NCBI GenBank assembly: GCA_034231615.1
Contig: CM067298.1
Location: 64,043,729-64,107,728 of the forward strand
From: Meghimatium bilineatum
Lineage: Eukaryota; Mollusca; Gastropoda; Stylommatophora; Philomycidae
Direction: 5' to 3'
Length of the DNA: 64,000 nucleotides
Shown here in pieces: positions 32,466 to 44,769 of this stretch. The notes under the pieces are model-generated. The model did not search any database and was not told the DNA's origin. It worked only from the letters and a program-made list of their open reading frames with translations. Positions within the stretch are counted from its first letter, which is position 1. Each line of letters opens with the position of its first letter. Both the position numbers and the translations under genes were made by a program.

Positions 32466-32892
32466 TTCATAATAAAAGTAGTTTAATTGGTTGAATTTGT
32501 GCCGAAATTGTACATGTTAACGCGTATCCAATTTTATCTGTATAGTTAATGACTTCTTGATTATTAAGAACAAGATGGAGCTAAGACGTGAAAGTGTACA
32601 TAAAAAAGTATCGCATTTCAACCTAAATAAATTGCATGTTCAGCATTGTTTTGGGTAAAGTGCGTAGAGTTAATTGGTGTCTCGGTTCTTTATTTCCAAA
32701 ATCTGGTCAGTGCTGATGTGGTTAACGTCACACTGACTACTTGTACTTTGTCGGATTTGTTATGGAGCCCTTTTCCTGATGCAAGGTTGATCTGTTAGCC
32801 GTATGTAATTTTTTTAAATTTCTATCTTAACTGGGAATTGAATAACTGATTCCAACGAGGTGCACAAGAAGGTTTTGTGTAATTAGTTACAG

Positions 32893-33150
32893 GTGAGTGG
32901 TCAGGGCCAGAAAAGGGAGCAAAATAATAGCAATGTTGTGACCTGTATGTCATACATATCGTAGAAGGCAACAAAGGAAGTTGGGGTCGGCTGCACTATC
33001 CCATATAGCGAAGCGACTCAAAAGCCATGCTTTTACCGGATGTCTCAGACCGAAATCCATAGTTATTGCAGCCAGTCTGTAAACCATGGCACAACAATTC
33101 CGTTCTAAGGAATACATCCTGCTAACCAGCAAGAGTTTGAGAATGATCAT
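32893..33150 (+). mobile_element. SINE-A copy
   Basis: GGTCAGGGCCAGAAAAGGGAG, CTGTAAACCATGGCACAACA, TACATCCTGCTAACC and GCAAGAGTTTGAGAATGA in the SINE-A order. The tail is decayed. Confidence 0.82.
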
Positions 33151-33340
33151 ACAAAAATAGAAGTGTAACAAAAGTATATACTCTGCACTGTGTTGCATCC
33201 CAGTTCGTACGTCACTTTTGTTGTGTTTGATTTCTCTTATCCGTTCTAGTTCTCTTAATTGCACTCGCTGGTTGAACCTCCTTAGAGACATCTACTATCG
33301 TATCTCTTGGAATATGTCATTAATCAGTTCATTCTCTCGT

Positions 33341-33621
33341 CCGTGTGTTGCCGGGGCCCGAAAGGGGAGCAAAGAATAGCAACACTGTACCTTCCATGCA
33401 TGTCGTACAAGGCGACTAAGGAGGTTATGGGATGGAGCTGGCTATTCCATCCCATGTAGGGTCGGTGACCCAAAGCCATACTGAAGTCGGATGTGTCAGT
33501 CCGAAAGGCGCGATATCGCAGCAATGCTGTAAACCATGACACAACGCATTCCGTTTTCCGGACTACATCATGATAATCTGCAAGAGTTTGAGAACGAACG
33601 CAGAAGACGAAGAAGTCATTC
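33341..33621 (+). mobile_element. SINE-A copy, well preserved
   Basis: Starts CCGTGTGTTGCCGGGG, with AAAGGGGAGCAAAGAATAGC, GGCGACTAAGGAGGTTATGG, GTCGGATGTGTCAG and TTTGAGAACGAACGCAGAAG. One of the best copies for deriving a consensus. Confidence 0.92.
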
Positions 33622-33800
33622 TTAAACTCCTGCTGCTTATCAGGATGTAGTCCGAAACTTTACAATTTTGCTGCGATATCTGAGCCTTTTAGCATTATAA
33701 CATCCGACTTTAACATTGTTGTTTGAATCTCTCACCTACAGGATGACAGTAAACTACACCCTTCACCTACTTTGTCTCATCTTACGGTATGGCATGTTTC
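33612..33800 (-). mobile_element. SINE-A copy, inverted against its neighbour
   Basis: TTCTTAAACTCCTGCTGC, TGCTGCGATATCTGAGCC and ACATCCGACTTTAACATT follow the complement of SINE-A. Placed tail-to-tail with the 33341 copy. Confidence 0.8.
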
Positions 33801-34479
33801 TACCCCCCACCTATTTCAGGCTCATGAAACACGGGAAAATAATCATTTTTTCAACAACATAACGTTCTTTGAAATATAGCTATTATTATTTTCGCGATCG
33901 ACGTATAAATAGACTCATTTTGCAATTGGTGTGCCAACGTTGGCCAAGGAAATGCTCAATCAAGTTGAAGATGGTGATAAATATGAGAGTAATTATTGTT
34001 GGAAGTGTGACGCTATTGGAAGTGACATTCTTGTAATAAACGTTGTGTAAATGTTATGTAATTTTTTACACTCGCTGTTGAGTGGAAGAATAACGAAGCA
34101 GCAGTTACTCTTTGTTCGTTATTTCCACACCAAAAATGTTTGTGGAAAAGTCGCCTGTCGCTGTCTCGTTGTTAGTATGTTTTTTTTGTTTTTTTAAAAT
34201 AAATATTAGTAACACTTGTACATATTTTTGTTCATTTTTACATTTTCCTTGTGTTTCCCACGCCCTCGTATTTCCACTATCGGGTTGTTTCCCGACACCG
34301 AAGTGTTATCTCTATATCACAAAGTAGGTTTTGTCCTTGTTTACAGATTGGCTGGGATTATCTGCACATTGAAATCAGAGTGAAAGCATATTGCATTACA
34401 ATACACACACAAATATTGACGTTTCGACCAAGAGGCCTTTATTGGGATCGCAACATAGCACATACGCAGTTATAGAGCT

Positions 34480-35059
34480 GCTCTGCCTACGATTAATTAC
34501 ATCACAATATTAAATAAAAACAAATCCGAAAGGAGTAGAATAATAAATGGTAATATAAACATTGAAGTGATAGGGATGAAACAAAAATAATTCAAAATTG
34601 GTAGAATACAATACAGTATTCGTATACAGTTAGTTATTTGCATATTGTGAAAATCACTGTTATATTACATTACCGTAGCAAATTTTACTGGAAACGTTAT
34701 TTAATGGTATAAGTTAAAAAAAAGGGGGGAAAAACTTAGGTGCCAAAAACTCAGCAATAGTTAAAAAAGCAATGTTCTTTATATGGTATGTCTTGTTTTT
34801 ATGGCATGGACACCACAAAACTACCGGTACATATATTTTTCATAGCGTTGCTTATAAGCACTAATAACTTTCATATATGTTATTGTGTCTCGTGTCGTTA
34901 TCTCTATCTCTCCTTTTCCGTTATCATTGTGTGCTCTATAACCATACTCATTATTACTACACCCTTCCTGTGCAGACAGACGTCACGTAGTGTATCTCAC
35001 GATGCATCTCTTTTTGGGCACGTTTTCCAATCTCAGCAAGGGAGTCAATTCCTGGCATC
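34480..35059. other. No element recognised
   Basis: AT-rich with short non-coding frames. Upstream at 34415-34445 GACGTTTCGACCAAGAGG resembles sequences often found in Penelope-like or other element ends, but nothing more supports this. Confidence 0.3.
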
Positions 35060-35470
35060 TTAGCTTCTCTTGTTAGTGTTATTTTCAGTCTCTCTCTCTC
35101 TGTCAACCTGCCTCTGTTTTTTTCCCTTGTTATTTCCCATCAGATGTCTCGCTATACGATTCTTTGGTTATTTCTTCTCGTAATGTGTCCAAGACATGTT
35201 CATCATATTTGTTCTGATTGCTGATGAAACCGTTGATTGCATGCATAGTTCTCTTGTTTGTATATTAGTTCCGTATTCCATTGTATACAAAGTTTCTTTC
35301 TTAAACACTTGCTTCCTAACGAGTTTATTCTACTGTAACGCGGGTTGATTTTCAGTTTTCATGTGCAGAAGTAATGTTGGATTTGAGTTGGCTATTATAA
35401 TGTGTTTTTGTTGTTTGTATTGTTTCATTGTTAAGGGTCTTTTCAAGTTTATAAGTGTGGTCGCTGCTTT
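35060..35470 (-). mobile_element. LINE 3' fragment, weak
   Basis: The plus strand holds TCTCGTAATGTGTCCAAGAC, like the 'HIMRM/H-x-L-R' block complement at 14.38 kb and 13.84 kb. Strongly decayed. Confidence 0.4.
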
Positions 35471-35581
35471 TGGGCACAATTTCTAACATATTTGCTAGTA
35501 TATCCTTGATCAATATATAAATCAATTCTAGATATGCAAAGTGGTGTACTTTATCTTTCGCTTTTCATTTTAATTACATGT

Positions 35582-35690
35582 GTGCTTTCATTCTCAAATT
35601 CCAGCAGGTTAACAGGATGCAATTCAGATTACAGAATGCGTTGTGTCATGGTTTACAGCTCCGTTGCGATATGTGCACCTACAATAAACA
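35582..35690 (-). mobile_element. SINE-A 3' fragment
   Basis: TTCATTCTCAAATTCCAGCAGG, ACAGAATGCGTTGTGTCATGG and TTTACAGCTCCGTTGCGATAT. Truncated after about 105 bp. Confidence 0.8.
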
Positions 35691-36169
35691 CTCGTGTAAT
35701 GTAGAAATTGTGATTGGAAATGTGTGAATAAATTGTGCACTTCTCGAAAAACATGATTTCTGTTTACATAGTTGCCCATTACAGTTATAAAGAAAATGAT
35801 AAAAATAAAACAGTAAAATGGTAGATCATTTAATGAGCACCGTGGCAACTGTCTCCTTGGTGATTGCGAATCATTCAGGTAAATCGCTGTGCAGTATTGG
35901 GGATATTAATTCTCTCTCTCTCTCTGTATGTATGTATATCTTTCTCAGGTAATCTTTCTTAAGTATCGGATCTCAATATAAACTATTCAGAACATCAGAC
36001 TGAATATCGACTGAAGATAGTACTTGCCATGTTGAAACCGGTGCTTGGACTAGTTCAGACGTTTTTTCAGTTATCTGTGCTGTCCATAATTTCCTTTTCT
36101 GTACCTTCTTTTGCCAGTCTGTTAGCTTCCTTATTTCCTGGGATCGACTCCAGTACCACTGTTTTGTTA

Positions 36170-36815
36170 GAAGATAGTTAATTAAAAATTTCCAGCTTTA
36201 TTTCGGTTAGAATACTTTTAGACTCATTTTGAATTTTCTAGAAACTGGCATGCAATCGCACACGATGTGTTTGTTCTTTTGTGTATCTGTTCTTCTAGTA
36301 TCTTTTAATGATTCTAAAATTGCTTGCAACTCTGCGATGTCGTTGGTTGATAATTTACCATTAGCGATTGAGAGTACTATTCTTGGGGTGTTTGGTATAA
36401 GTATTTGTATCTCATAGCCTCTTTTCTTTAGTGCATCATTGATGCTCCATCTGTAAAGACACGTATCACAATAACCGGGATATTGGGTCTCTAGATGATC
36501 AAGTGTTTTTGCTTTAGAGTGTGAGTTTCCATGTTCTGTTGGCAATGCCTGGGAGTTCACGTTTTACCCACATATAGTGTTTGCGATTATATGTTCCCAT
36601 TCATATTGATTGTTGGTGGTTACTTCATCATTGGCTTTCTTTCTCTTCATATGTGTTTGAAGCGTGATCCTTTCAGTCGACTTTTCATTATTTCATGTGT
36701 TTTTTCGTGCATATGGTATGATTCATGAACCATTATTGTAATTTTCTCATCTCTGCAGTCTGTTGGATTTGCGTAATGGTGTTGTTGTAATTCAGAGACT
36801 TGCTTTCTGTAGTTC
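36170..36815 (-). mobile_element. RH4 LINE fragment: RNase H start and upstream linker
   Basis: Minus-strand SINDALKKRGYEIQILIPN, then IVLSIANGKLSTNDIAELQA and ILESLKDTRRT is an RNase H domain of the type G-x-G-x-x-I-x-I-P-N ... A-E-L-x-A-I. The D of Y-T-D-G-S is lost (reads YRWS). The preceding linker at about 36800-36600 is open but degraded. Confidence 0.75.
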
Positions 36816-37050
36816 TCTTGGTAGTCGCGTAGCGCAGTAGTTAATGCACTGGCTTCGCATATAAATGGTCCTGGATTCATTCCCCAGTAAAGGCGGAAAT
36901 GTTTTTCAGACCTCAACGATTCCCTGGTCGACCCAGCCTTGAAATTAGGTATTAGATCATTCCGGAAAATAAAGACTGCGAGGGAGATGAGATGGCTACC
37001 GCCCTCATATAGCTGAGCTTTTACCCCTGTGGCAGTTAAATGCTATGCGT
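36815..37050 (+). mobile_element. tRNA-derived SINE
   Basis: TAGCGCAGTAGTTAATGC fits a tRNA A box and GGTCCTGGATTCATTCC a B box about 45 bp apart. A non-tRNA body follows (GAGATGAGATGGCTACCGCC, CCCCTGTGGCAG). Distinct from SINE-A/B. Confidence 0.65.
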
Positions 37051-37171
37051 TAGCTTTTCTTTTTTTCTGGTTTGTCATACTACTATTCAGGAGAAAGAAC
37101 ATACATGCTTCCATTGCCGAGCGCTTATATTCGTCCAACACATTGTATTGTGTCTTTGTTTTTCCAATCCT

Positions 37172-37177
<6 letters not shown>

Positions 37178-37208
<31 letters not shown>
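37178..37208. repeat. (TG)n(TA)n microsatellite
   Basis: Thirty-one bases of TG then TA. Confidence 0.9.
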
Positions 37209-37209
37209 A

Positions 37210-38215
37210 AAATTCGCACGTTGTTTTAATAATTAATGATAGCTTAGTCTGCAGTGGCCAGTTTTGAAATTGTTGAACTGTTTGTCCAAATCTATTAACT
37301 CCCACCAGGCAAGATAGCATTTTTCTGACATATTCTTCCTTGTTTTCTGGAACAGGAAATGATTAATATCTTGGTTGTCCCGGAAACGGTTTGTTGATAG
37401 TTAGTAGTACAGCGTGTATCGTTTGAGCTGATTTCTTTCGTACATATTTTGTGATTCCCACGCTTCTCAATTTTCATGTTTATAACATTTTAAATGCTTC
37501 CAGTATTCTGGTGTTTTGTTTTTCTTCTTTCTCCTGCAGCGTCTGCTTCCATCTACCTTGAACCAGATTAACCGAAGCTATTTTGTTAATGAAATATAAA
37601 TTCTCCCTTTTCTCATGCTAAACAAAGTGCCGGGACGAGAAACAGGTGCCAAGGTGAAATACTGGGGGAAATGAGCATCAGTGCTGCCAAGAATATGGCT
37701 GCTATAATGGCACACGCTATCCTCACAAATCATGCCCATAAAAATCAGTTATCTCTCTTGTGTGATGAACGTGGAATGCCAGAGAAAATATCATTACTGT
37801 TCTTTATATGTCTTTTCTGATTAGAATGTCTGTGTTGGAATCATACAGTATTTTGTAAGGGAATGCAAACAGTTTATTCCAAGAACACAAAATATATAGC
37901 TGTCACAAGGCCGTAGTTATGAAGGAGGGGATCGGGGTACAAACAGTCGTGCTTAGGAAATCTGAACATAACATTTAATACTAGGAAGGAAGCCAAAAGT
38001 TAGGACCCTCTCCCCTCACGTTAAATAGTTGTCATAAAAAAGGTCACCAAAAGTTATAATAAAACGCTATGGATAGCGATGAAAATAAGGAGCTGACGTG
38101 TTTAAAAAAAAAAAGGTAAACTCCCTCTCCCTGTACGAATGACGCATCTACGTCCCTGCCGGTGACAGTAATTAATAGAATGTTTGATATTAGATAATAT
38201 TATATATACATCATT
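37210..38215. other. No element recognised
   Basis: Includes A-rich and C-rich patches (38105-38135). No coding frame or repeat identified. Confidence 0.35.
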
Positions 38216-38224
38216 CATTCATTT

Positions 38225-39190
38225 TCCTTTTGCGCTGAAGTTAGCGCAGAGGTCAGATCTCTCCAATTCTGTCTGTTCAAAGCTATTCTGTGAGGTTCTT
38301 GAATAGTATGAATATTGGCTGTTTTACTTTCTCTAAGTATTGTTCTTCTGAGTGTTTCTTTTGGTCTACCCCTTGCTCTTTTGCCTGTGGGTATCCATTC
38401 AAGAGATTGGTGGTGTATTATGTTGGTGTCTGCGCGAAGGACATGCCCGATGTAGGACCAACGGCGTTTTCTGATAACATCTGTGATGAAATTTTGATGT
38501 ATCTCTTCTCTTTATTTTATCATTCGATTTGAATTCACTCCAATGGGTGTTAGTTATCCTACGAAGACATTTGTTCTCGAAACTCAGTAATTTCTTTTCT
38601 GAAGATAAAGAGCTTTTACAGCTCTCAATAAATCAGCAGAAGACGGACGTGTCGGACCATTGGCGCAAATAAAACGGCGACACCGCGCACATCCATATGA
38701 TAGCACCGGAATAACGCAGGAATTAAATAAGCGCATTTTCGTGCGTGTGCTGATTGACTTTGACTTCCAGATATTAGACAGTGTTAAATGCACTTGATGC
38801 TAGGGCAATGCGAGTTGTAATTTCTGGCATGACATCATCGTCGAGTGTTAATTTGTTTCCTAGATAGGAGAATTTATGTACTTTTTCAAGTTGTTGTCCA
38901 TTTAAAGTAATTTCGTTAGGGGAATTTGTGAAGTCCATAATTTTTGTTTTTGCTGAATTGATTTGGAGACCTATTTGTCCTACAATGAGTTTTAATCTAT
39001 CAGTTTTTGTTTGTGCATCTTGATGGTTTTCACCCAATAAATAGTGCAAGATCATCGGCAAAATCCAGGTCTTCTAATGTTGTTTTATTTATCCATTTGA
39101 TTCCTAAATTTGTGTTGGATGTGCTTTTTCTCATAGCCCAGTCAATTGCGATATTGACTATCGCAAGATATATATATCTTGAATATATAT
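38225..39190 (-). mobile_element. LINE-3 group: RT end and C-terminus, with SINE-B remnant
   Basis: The minus strand reads TTLEDLDFADDLALF, the catalytic F-A-D-D box near 39060. Then RLKLIVGQIGLQINSAKTKI, VHKFSYLGNKLTLDDDVMPE and CVIPVLSYGC at about 38730. After the SINE-B piece it continues NKCLRRITNTHWSEF, I-G-H-V-L-R-like and ends L-C-A-N. The frame is open over long stretches, making it one of the better preserved LINE remnants here. Confidence 0.87.
38632..38725 (+). mobile_element. SINE-B 5' portion inside a LINE
   Basis: AGAAGACGGACGTGTCGGACC, ATTGGCGCAAATAAAACGGCG and ACACCGCGCAC match the SINE-B head; the 3' half is largely lost and ends near ATAACGCAGG. Confidence 0.75.
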
Positions 39191-39599
39191 ATATATATAA
39201 AGTTTCTGGTAAATGGCTTAAAATGTCCGACACTACATAGAATCAATCTCAGCAAATGATTGTCAATCCTATACAATTAGTAAGCATTCACAGAGCACTT
39301 TTAGGTCACTCGTGACCTTCAATTTTTGTTATAGGCCAAATTATAACCTAAATGAACTTGCATACGCTGTTGAAAAAGCAGTTTTTTACACAAAAGAATT
39401 TAGATTCATACCTACCATCAACCATCATGCTATTGCACGTCGACTTTTAGTAAACCAGTTTTCGTTCCCCATTTGTTTAAAAATGAGTTGATTTAGAATA
39501 GTTTAAAATCAAGCACCCGAGGTGACCATGACGACATCAACTTTTGCCATAGTAAAGATAGTCCAACTAGTGTATGACATTACGTGCCGTAATTCCAGT

Positions 39600-39850
39600 C
39601 TTCTTTTCTTTTGCATTCATTCTCAAACTCCTGCAGATTAGCAGTATCAGAAAGTAGTACATCCAGTATCAGGATGTAGTTCAGAGAACGTAATGCATTG
39701 TGGCTTACAACTTTGCTTCGATATCTGCACCTTTCGGCCTAACATATCCGACCTCAGCAAGGCTTCTGGGTCATTTTGACCATATATGGGACTAAATAGC
39801 TGACTTGACCCCATAGCTTCATTAAATGTCTCTTACGAAACATAGTGACA
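39600..39850 (-). mobile_element. SINE-A copy
   Basis: TTCATTCTCAAACTCCTGCAG, AGGATGTAGTTCAGAGAACG, TTCGGCCTAACATATCCGAC and CTTCTGGGTCATTTTGACC. A short internal duplication of the AGTA/CATCCAGTATCAG region lies near 39640-39670. Confidence 0.82.
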
Positions 39851-39859
39851 TACTTTTCA

Positions 39860-40652
39860 GAATGTTTTCTTCATCGTAGATATTCTAAACGCTTCTCTGT
39901 TCCTGGCAAGCAGGCCTGCATTGACCAGATACTTGTGCATACATTCTTTTCAGTCGCTGGTTCATTGTCTTTTTGGTCTTTCTCTTCTTCTTTCGCCTGA
40001 CACTCTGCCCTCCAGAACCAGCCTTTCAATACCATCATGTCGCTTTAAGTGTCCAAAATACTATAGCTTCCTTATTATGATAGTGTTTAGAAGCCACCTT
40101 TCATTTAGTTTCAGTAATTTCAAAATTTCAATGTTTTCTTTTTCTTTGTCCATGATATTCGTATGATCTTTCTGTAGCACTTCATTTCAAATGAATTTGT
40201 TCTTTTGAATATTGTTTAAAGTCCAAGTCTCGCAGACATATGTTCTCACTGGGAAAATACATGATCTTAGAAGGGTTACTTTAGTGTTTATTACTACTTT
40301 GCCATATCTTTCTCATGTGTGTTAATTTGAGTGTTGCAATTGCCGAGTCTTCTCCTAATCTCGACTGAACATTCTCCGGAACTGTTTATATTTGCTCCCA
40401 GGCATTCGAATTTGTTTACACATTCTAATTCTGTATTGTCTACGTTGATTATCGGTTTGATCTTTGTTTTGTCTGTTGCCGTAATTTTTATTTTCTGCGC
40501 GTTTAGATGTAGATTTTTGATCCCACTGTATTTCTTTGTTGTTGCGATTAGCTGTTTCAGTCCCTGTTGTAGTAAGGAGGATTGTGTCGTTTGCATATCC
40601 TATCTCTGAAATCTGGTACCCACCAATATTTAATAGACGAAACGTTTCCTCT

Positions 40653-40713
<61 letters not shown>

Positions 40714-41345
40714 CCTCTAGTTCTTCTCTTATATTCATCATTATATTCTCTGCATATATGTTAAAAAGATATGGGGATAGAGTACACCCATGTCTCACTC
40801 CACTTTGAACAGCGAGCCATTCAGATGTTTCTCCCTCCACTCTTCCTGCTATAGTGATATAGTGTTCCGATAAGATATATTAGATGTTTGGGGAAGCCTG
40901 TGTCTCCCATAATAGACCATAACTGGTGATGTTTAACACAATCAAACGCCTTGGTCTATGAAGCACATATGTCTGTCTAATCTGTATCCTCTACATTTCT
41001 CAATTATGTTCCTCATGTTGAATGTGTGTTTTCTCTTTCTGCTCGAAAACCGGCTTGAAATTCATGAATTTCTGTTTCTAATTTGTGTTGTATTCTTTTC
41101 ATTATGATCTGCAGTAGTATTTTTTTATGGCATGACTAATTAGTGCTACTGTTCTATAATTGGTACATAATTAAAGGTCTCCTTTCTTTGGCAAGGGTAT
41201 ATATACTGATTTTTTCCATTCGTCTTGTCATATTCCGCTTTTCCATATCTTGCAGCATAAAGTATGGTATATTTGAACACTGGAATCTCCGCCGGCTGCG
41301 TTATTCATAGAAGCTAAAATTAGCTTTGGTATTTCAGTCTTAATA
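39860..41345 (-). mobile_element. LINE RT fragment with C-terminus
   Basis: The minus frame 40596-40294 reads GIKNLHLNAQKIKITATD, DNTELECVNKFECLGANI and GECSVEIRRRLGNC: the post-YADD region. Upstream text (41340-40720) has degraded RT; downstream (40100-39900) W-T-L-K-R-H-D and E-R-R-R-E-R-P-K segments end it. A microsatellite interrupts at 40658. Confidence 0.78.
40658..40712. repeat. (CT)n(AT)n microsatellite
   Basis: About 25 bp of CT followed by 30 bp of AT, inside LINE RT sequence. Confidence 0.95.
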
Positions 41346-41464
41346 ATATTACCGACGGGTCTAATCTGGTCTCTGAAAGACGTGTTTCAGTGTGAGCAGA
41401 AATGAATAATATCTTGATATGAGGGAAAACATTACTCCTTTCATTTTTGTCTCTTAAGAATATC

Positions 41465-41532
41465 CTGCAGTGTCCTCGAAATACACCCTTCTACCCAGCA
41501 GGAGTTTGAAAACGAACACAGAAGAAGATTCA
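41465..41532 (+). mobile_element. SINE-A 3' end fragment
   Basis: CCCAGCAGGAGTTTGAAAACG followed by AACACAGAAGAAGA, the 3' segment and tail only. Confidence 0.65.
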
Positions 41533-41589
41533 GTTGGATTGACGCTGACATTGGCAATTGATCTCTTTGTTTATATGTGTTGATATCGC

Positions 41590-41855
41590 CCTTGTGTTGT
41601 CGGGGTTCCAAAAGGGGAGCAGAGAATATATATACACTGTACCTTCGGAGCATGTCGTAAGAGGCGACTAAGGGGGATTTTGGGGCGGAGTTAGCTATCC
41701 CATTCCATATATAATAAAGAAGCCATGCTGAGGTCGAAAGTGTCAGAACGAAAGGCTCAGATATTGAAGCTTATCTGTAAGACGTGACAATGAGCTCTGT
41801 TCATCGACTTACATTCTTCTAATCTGATGGAGTTTGGGAGCGAACTCGGATAAAA
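41590..41855 (+). mobile_element. SINE-A copy
   Basis: CCCTTGTGTTGTCGGGG, CAAAAGGGGAGCAGAGAAT, GTCGTAAGAGGCGACTAAGG and GGAGTTTGGGAGCGAACTCGG in order. Confidence 0.85.
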
Positions 41856-41859
41856 ACAG

Positions 41860-43115
41860 AACATATATGTTTATATCAGCTTTGTAGCATAGTAAAGATA
41901 TCGCAGAAGAAGATTACCAAGATCGATTGGTGACAATCACTAATATCATAAAAAGGCAAAGAACAATTGTGAAAGAAAATATCATTACACGGGAGAAAAT
42001 AATTACCACAAATTATTCTGGTGACAGAAAATTGTGCAATTAATGTTCAGGCATAATAAGTCTGAGTAGTTCTGTACGGCTCCATCTATATATAATGTTT
42101 CCTGTCGATATTTAGCATGTTTCTTTCTAAAATAATGGTTATGAGTAAAGTGCAAGTTGTTTGCATTGTTGCCACCGACTCATTCTCCATGTTGGTCTAA
42201 TGTATTTTCGAGCGTTGCCACTTGAATGAGAAAACAGATTCAGCGATAGACCATGCTCGTGGTTTTATCTCGTTGGTAGGGTTATTTCCCTATTAATATC
42301 TCGTAAAAGCCAAGTGACCCTCAGGAATGTCTGAAAGTGTGGACGTAACTTAAGTGAGTTTATTGACCTGATGGTGTGATAGGTGTTCAATGTTATGCGA
42401 ACATTATATTCCGTTATTTTGTGATACTCAGCTATATATCTTCAACAAATATCTTTTCTATTTGTCTTTTCTCTAATTTCACTAATTCTTCCAGTTATGC
42501 TCATCCACTCATCTTCTTTATTATTTCACTTGAAATATGATTACGTATGTAATTCTCGTCCATATTATATCATTTTTTTCCAATGTTTTCTGTCATCCTT
42601 TCCTCTTTTATGGTGGATCTCAAAACAATGACCAAATTGCAATGTTTCCAGCAGGTTGCGCTTACTTACTGAATGCGTTTTTTTTTCATACCCAGTAATT
42701 ATGAGCGATGAAGCTATTATTTCATCCAATTTGTAAAGGAAAACAATAATTGTAATATTTCTGTCATACACAGTAGACTCAAATTCTCATCGTATGCGAT
42801 GCTTTAAGAGAAAGCATTCTACTCCGAGATTTATATGTATGTATGTATGTATGAGAAGACACGTTCCACTGTTTTGTATGTAGACATTACATGAAAGCTT
42901 GCAATAATTTGGTTGTACATCATGTTTGCCACACACTTATAAGACTGCACCTTGGCTTCAGTATTACCATTGCTTACTATAACTATGTACTTATCCTCTC
43001 CAGCGTTTTTTTTAAAACGAAGTTCCATCTCTTATCTGTCTTTAAAACTATGGTTATGAGATCATCAGTGGTGATCACATCATACCATTTCAATTCTGAG
43101 CATTTGCAGAAGTTT
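41860..43115. other. No element recognised
   Basis: Contains a short (GTAT)n run at 42836-42852. No coding frame I can assign. Confidence 0.35.
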
Positions 43116-43119
43116 GTAT

Positions 43120-43230
43120 TTTGGATATGGGTTGGTCAAGTACGGACAACCTGTTTACTTGTGTTGCAAAGCGATTCGGTGCTGCTAGAACAGTCCTGGT
43201 TCAATTCCCGTCAGTTGTAAGAATTATTTT
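43120..43230 (+). mobile_element. tRNA-like SINE head (probable)
   Basis: TTGGTCAAGTACGG resembles an A box and CTGGTTCAATTCCCG a B box. Spacing of about 60 bp suits a tRNA with a long variable arm or a diverged SINE head. No clear tail. Confidence 0.45.
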
Positions 43231-43387
43231 CATTTATCCTCATGCTTCCTACTTGAATTTACTTGCAGAAGTTTGTGCGCTTTTTGATTGCCACTTTTCC
43301 CTCTTTGTTGTTCTCTAATTCTGATTCAGACAATTGCCCACATTTAATGGTTGAATTAAACATTCTCAGTTCTATATTTTATTTCTT

Positions 43388-43655
43388 CTTCGCCCGAGCG
43401 TTGAAGGGAATTAAAGAACAGTAACATTGTTTGCCGTCCATGCATGTCGTATAAGGAGGTTTCGGGATGAAGTTGGCTGTCTCATCCCATTAAGGATCAT
43501 AGTGGCCCAGAATCCATGATGAAGTTGGATGTGACATGTCGAAAGGTGCAGATATCGCAGCAAAGCTGTAAACCATGACACGATGCATTCCGTTCTCCGG
43601 ACTACATCCTGCTAACCTGCAGGAGTTTCTTATCGAACATAGAAGATAAATATTT
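43388..43655 (+). mobile_element. SINE-A copy
   Basis: CCATGCATGTCGTATAAGG, GTCGAAAGGTGCAGATATCG, GTAAACCATGACACGATGC, GGACTACATCCTGCTAACC in order; the tail reads GAACATAGAAG. Confidence 0.87.
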
Positions 43656-43715
43656 CTTCTGCGTTCGTTTTCACATTTCTGCTCATTAGCAGGATGTAGT
43701 AATGAGAACTGAATG
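43656..43715 (-). mobile_element. SINE-A 3' fragment, inverted against neighbour
   Basis: TTCTTCTGCGTTCG, CATTAGCAGGATGTAGTAATG: the complement of the SINE-A 3' end, abutting the tail of the 43388 copy. Confidence 0.7.
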
Positions 43716-43869
43716 AGTTGTGTATATTATTTCATATTCGTTATCGTTCTTCAGTCAGATATCAGGTTATAAGCTCTTATGTGTCGTTGATCGTTCATCG
43801 TCATATGTCTAAACTGTTGTTTTTGTGTGTGGTTGTTTCTCTATATATTCAATGCATGATGTTATACCT

Positions 43870-44420
43870 ATTATCTTTCAGATGTTCTCACTGTGCATTT
43901 TATCGAGTCAAGTGTCTCCAATAGCCTTTCTCAGACATTTCATTTCGCATGTTTTGATATTTTTTTTATGTATAGATGTTATTTGCCAAGTCTGGTATTG
44001 GTAGCATAGTGTTGGTATAAAGATTCTCTAAATAATTTGTTTCTGTACTTCCATGTTGATTTTTTGAGTGCAGTAGCAAAGATGACAGTTGGTATGTTAC
44101 AGCATGTGCCTTTTGACATCTCTTTTTCTATCTCTCTATAGAGTCGTCTGTCTTCTGTGAAGATACTACCCAGGTACTTGAACTCTTTGACTTGCTTTAT
44201 TTTTGTGTTCTCTATTTGGATGTTGAGGTGTTCTGGTGATCTCGTTATTTGCATAGTTTCTGTCTTCCGTGTGTTTATCCGCATGTTGTATTTATTGCAA
44301 ATCACTTGATAGTTAGTTGATATGGGTTTGTAGTTTTTCATCATCATCATATATGGTGCTTTGATCGTCAAGAAATTGAGTTCGTTGATGGCATCGAAAA
44401 AAAATTGATGTGGCATTTAC
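43870..44420 (-). mobile_element. LINE post-RT fragment
   Basis: A 145-codon minus frame reads YQVICNKYNMRINTRKTETM, PEHLNIQIENTKIKQVKEF, KYLGSIFTEDRRLYREIEKE: the segment following YADD in LINE RTs. The frame continues to an R-L-G-K end. Leftward (to 43870) it degrades. Confidence 0.85.
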
Positions 44421-44424
44421 ATAC

Positions 44425-44755
44425 TTTTATACGGATGTGAAAGTTTGACACTAAATGCTGATGCAGAAAGAAGGATTCAGGCTTTTAAAAACAAGTGCTA
44501 CAGACGTTTGTTAAGATTTAACTATATTAAACACAGGGCAAATGTATTTGTCCGCAGCAAATAAACATAGTTGCATGTTATCAACAATCACTTGATATAA
44601 GGATTTGTATAGGTTGATTTTTTTAACACTTCTACAAATAACTGAGGATAGAGTTTTCTGGAGAGCTTTTTGTGCTGATGCATCAAGTATGGCAGCCCTA
44701 CGGCCCTGAAGGGTTACGGGTCTTATTATTATTATTATTATTATTATTACTACAC
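44425..44755 (+). mobile_element. LINE 3' end with (ATT)n tail
   Basis: Plus-strand LYGCESLTLNADAERRIQA, FKNKCYRRLLRFNYIKHRAN, then after a break TEDRVFWRAFCADASSMAAL and a stop, followed by a (TTA)n tail. The terminal GAAGGGTTACGGGT block equals that of the 19.74 kb insertion. Confidence 0.82.
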
Positions 44756-44769
44756 AGTTCATGCCCAGG

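Noticed and set aside
34400..34450. Penelope-like element or hammerhead ribozyme
   Set aside because: A GACGTTTCGACC-like motif is suggestive, but no RT, GIY-YIG domain or complete hammerhead core is visible.
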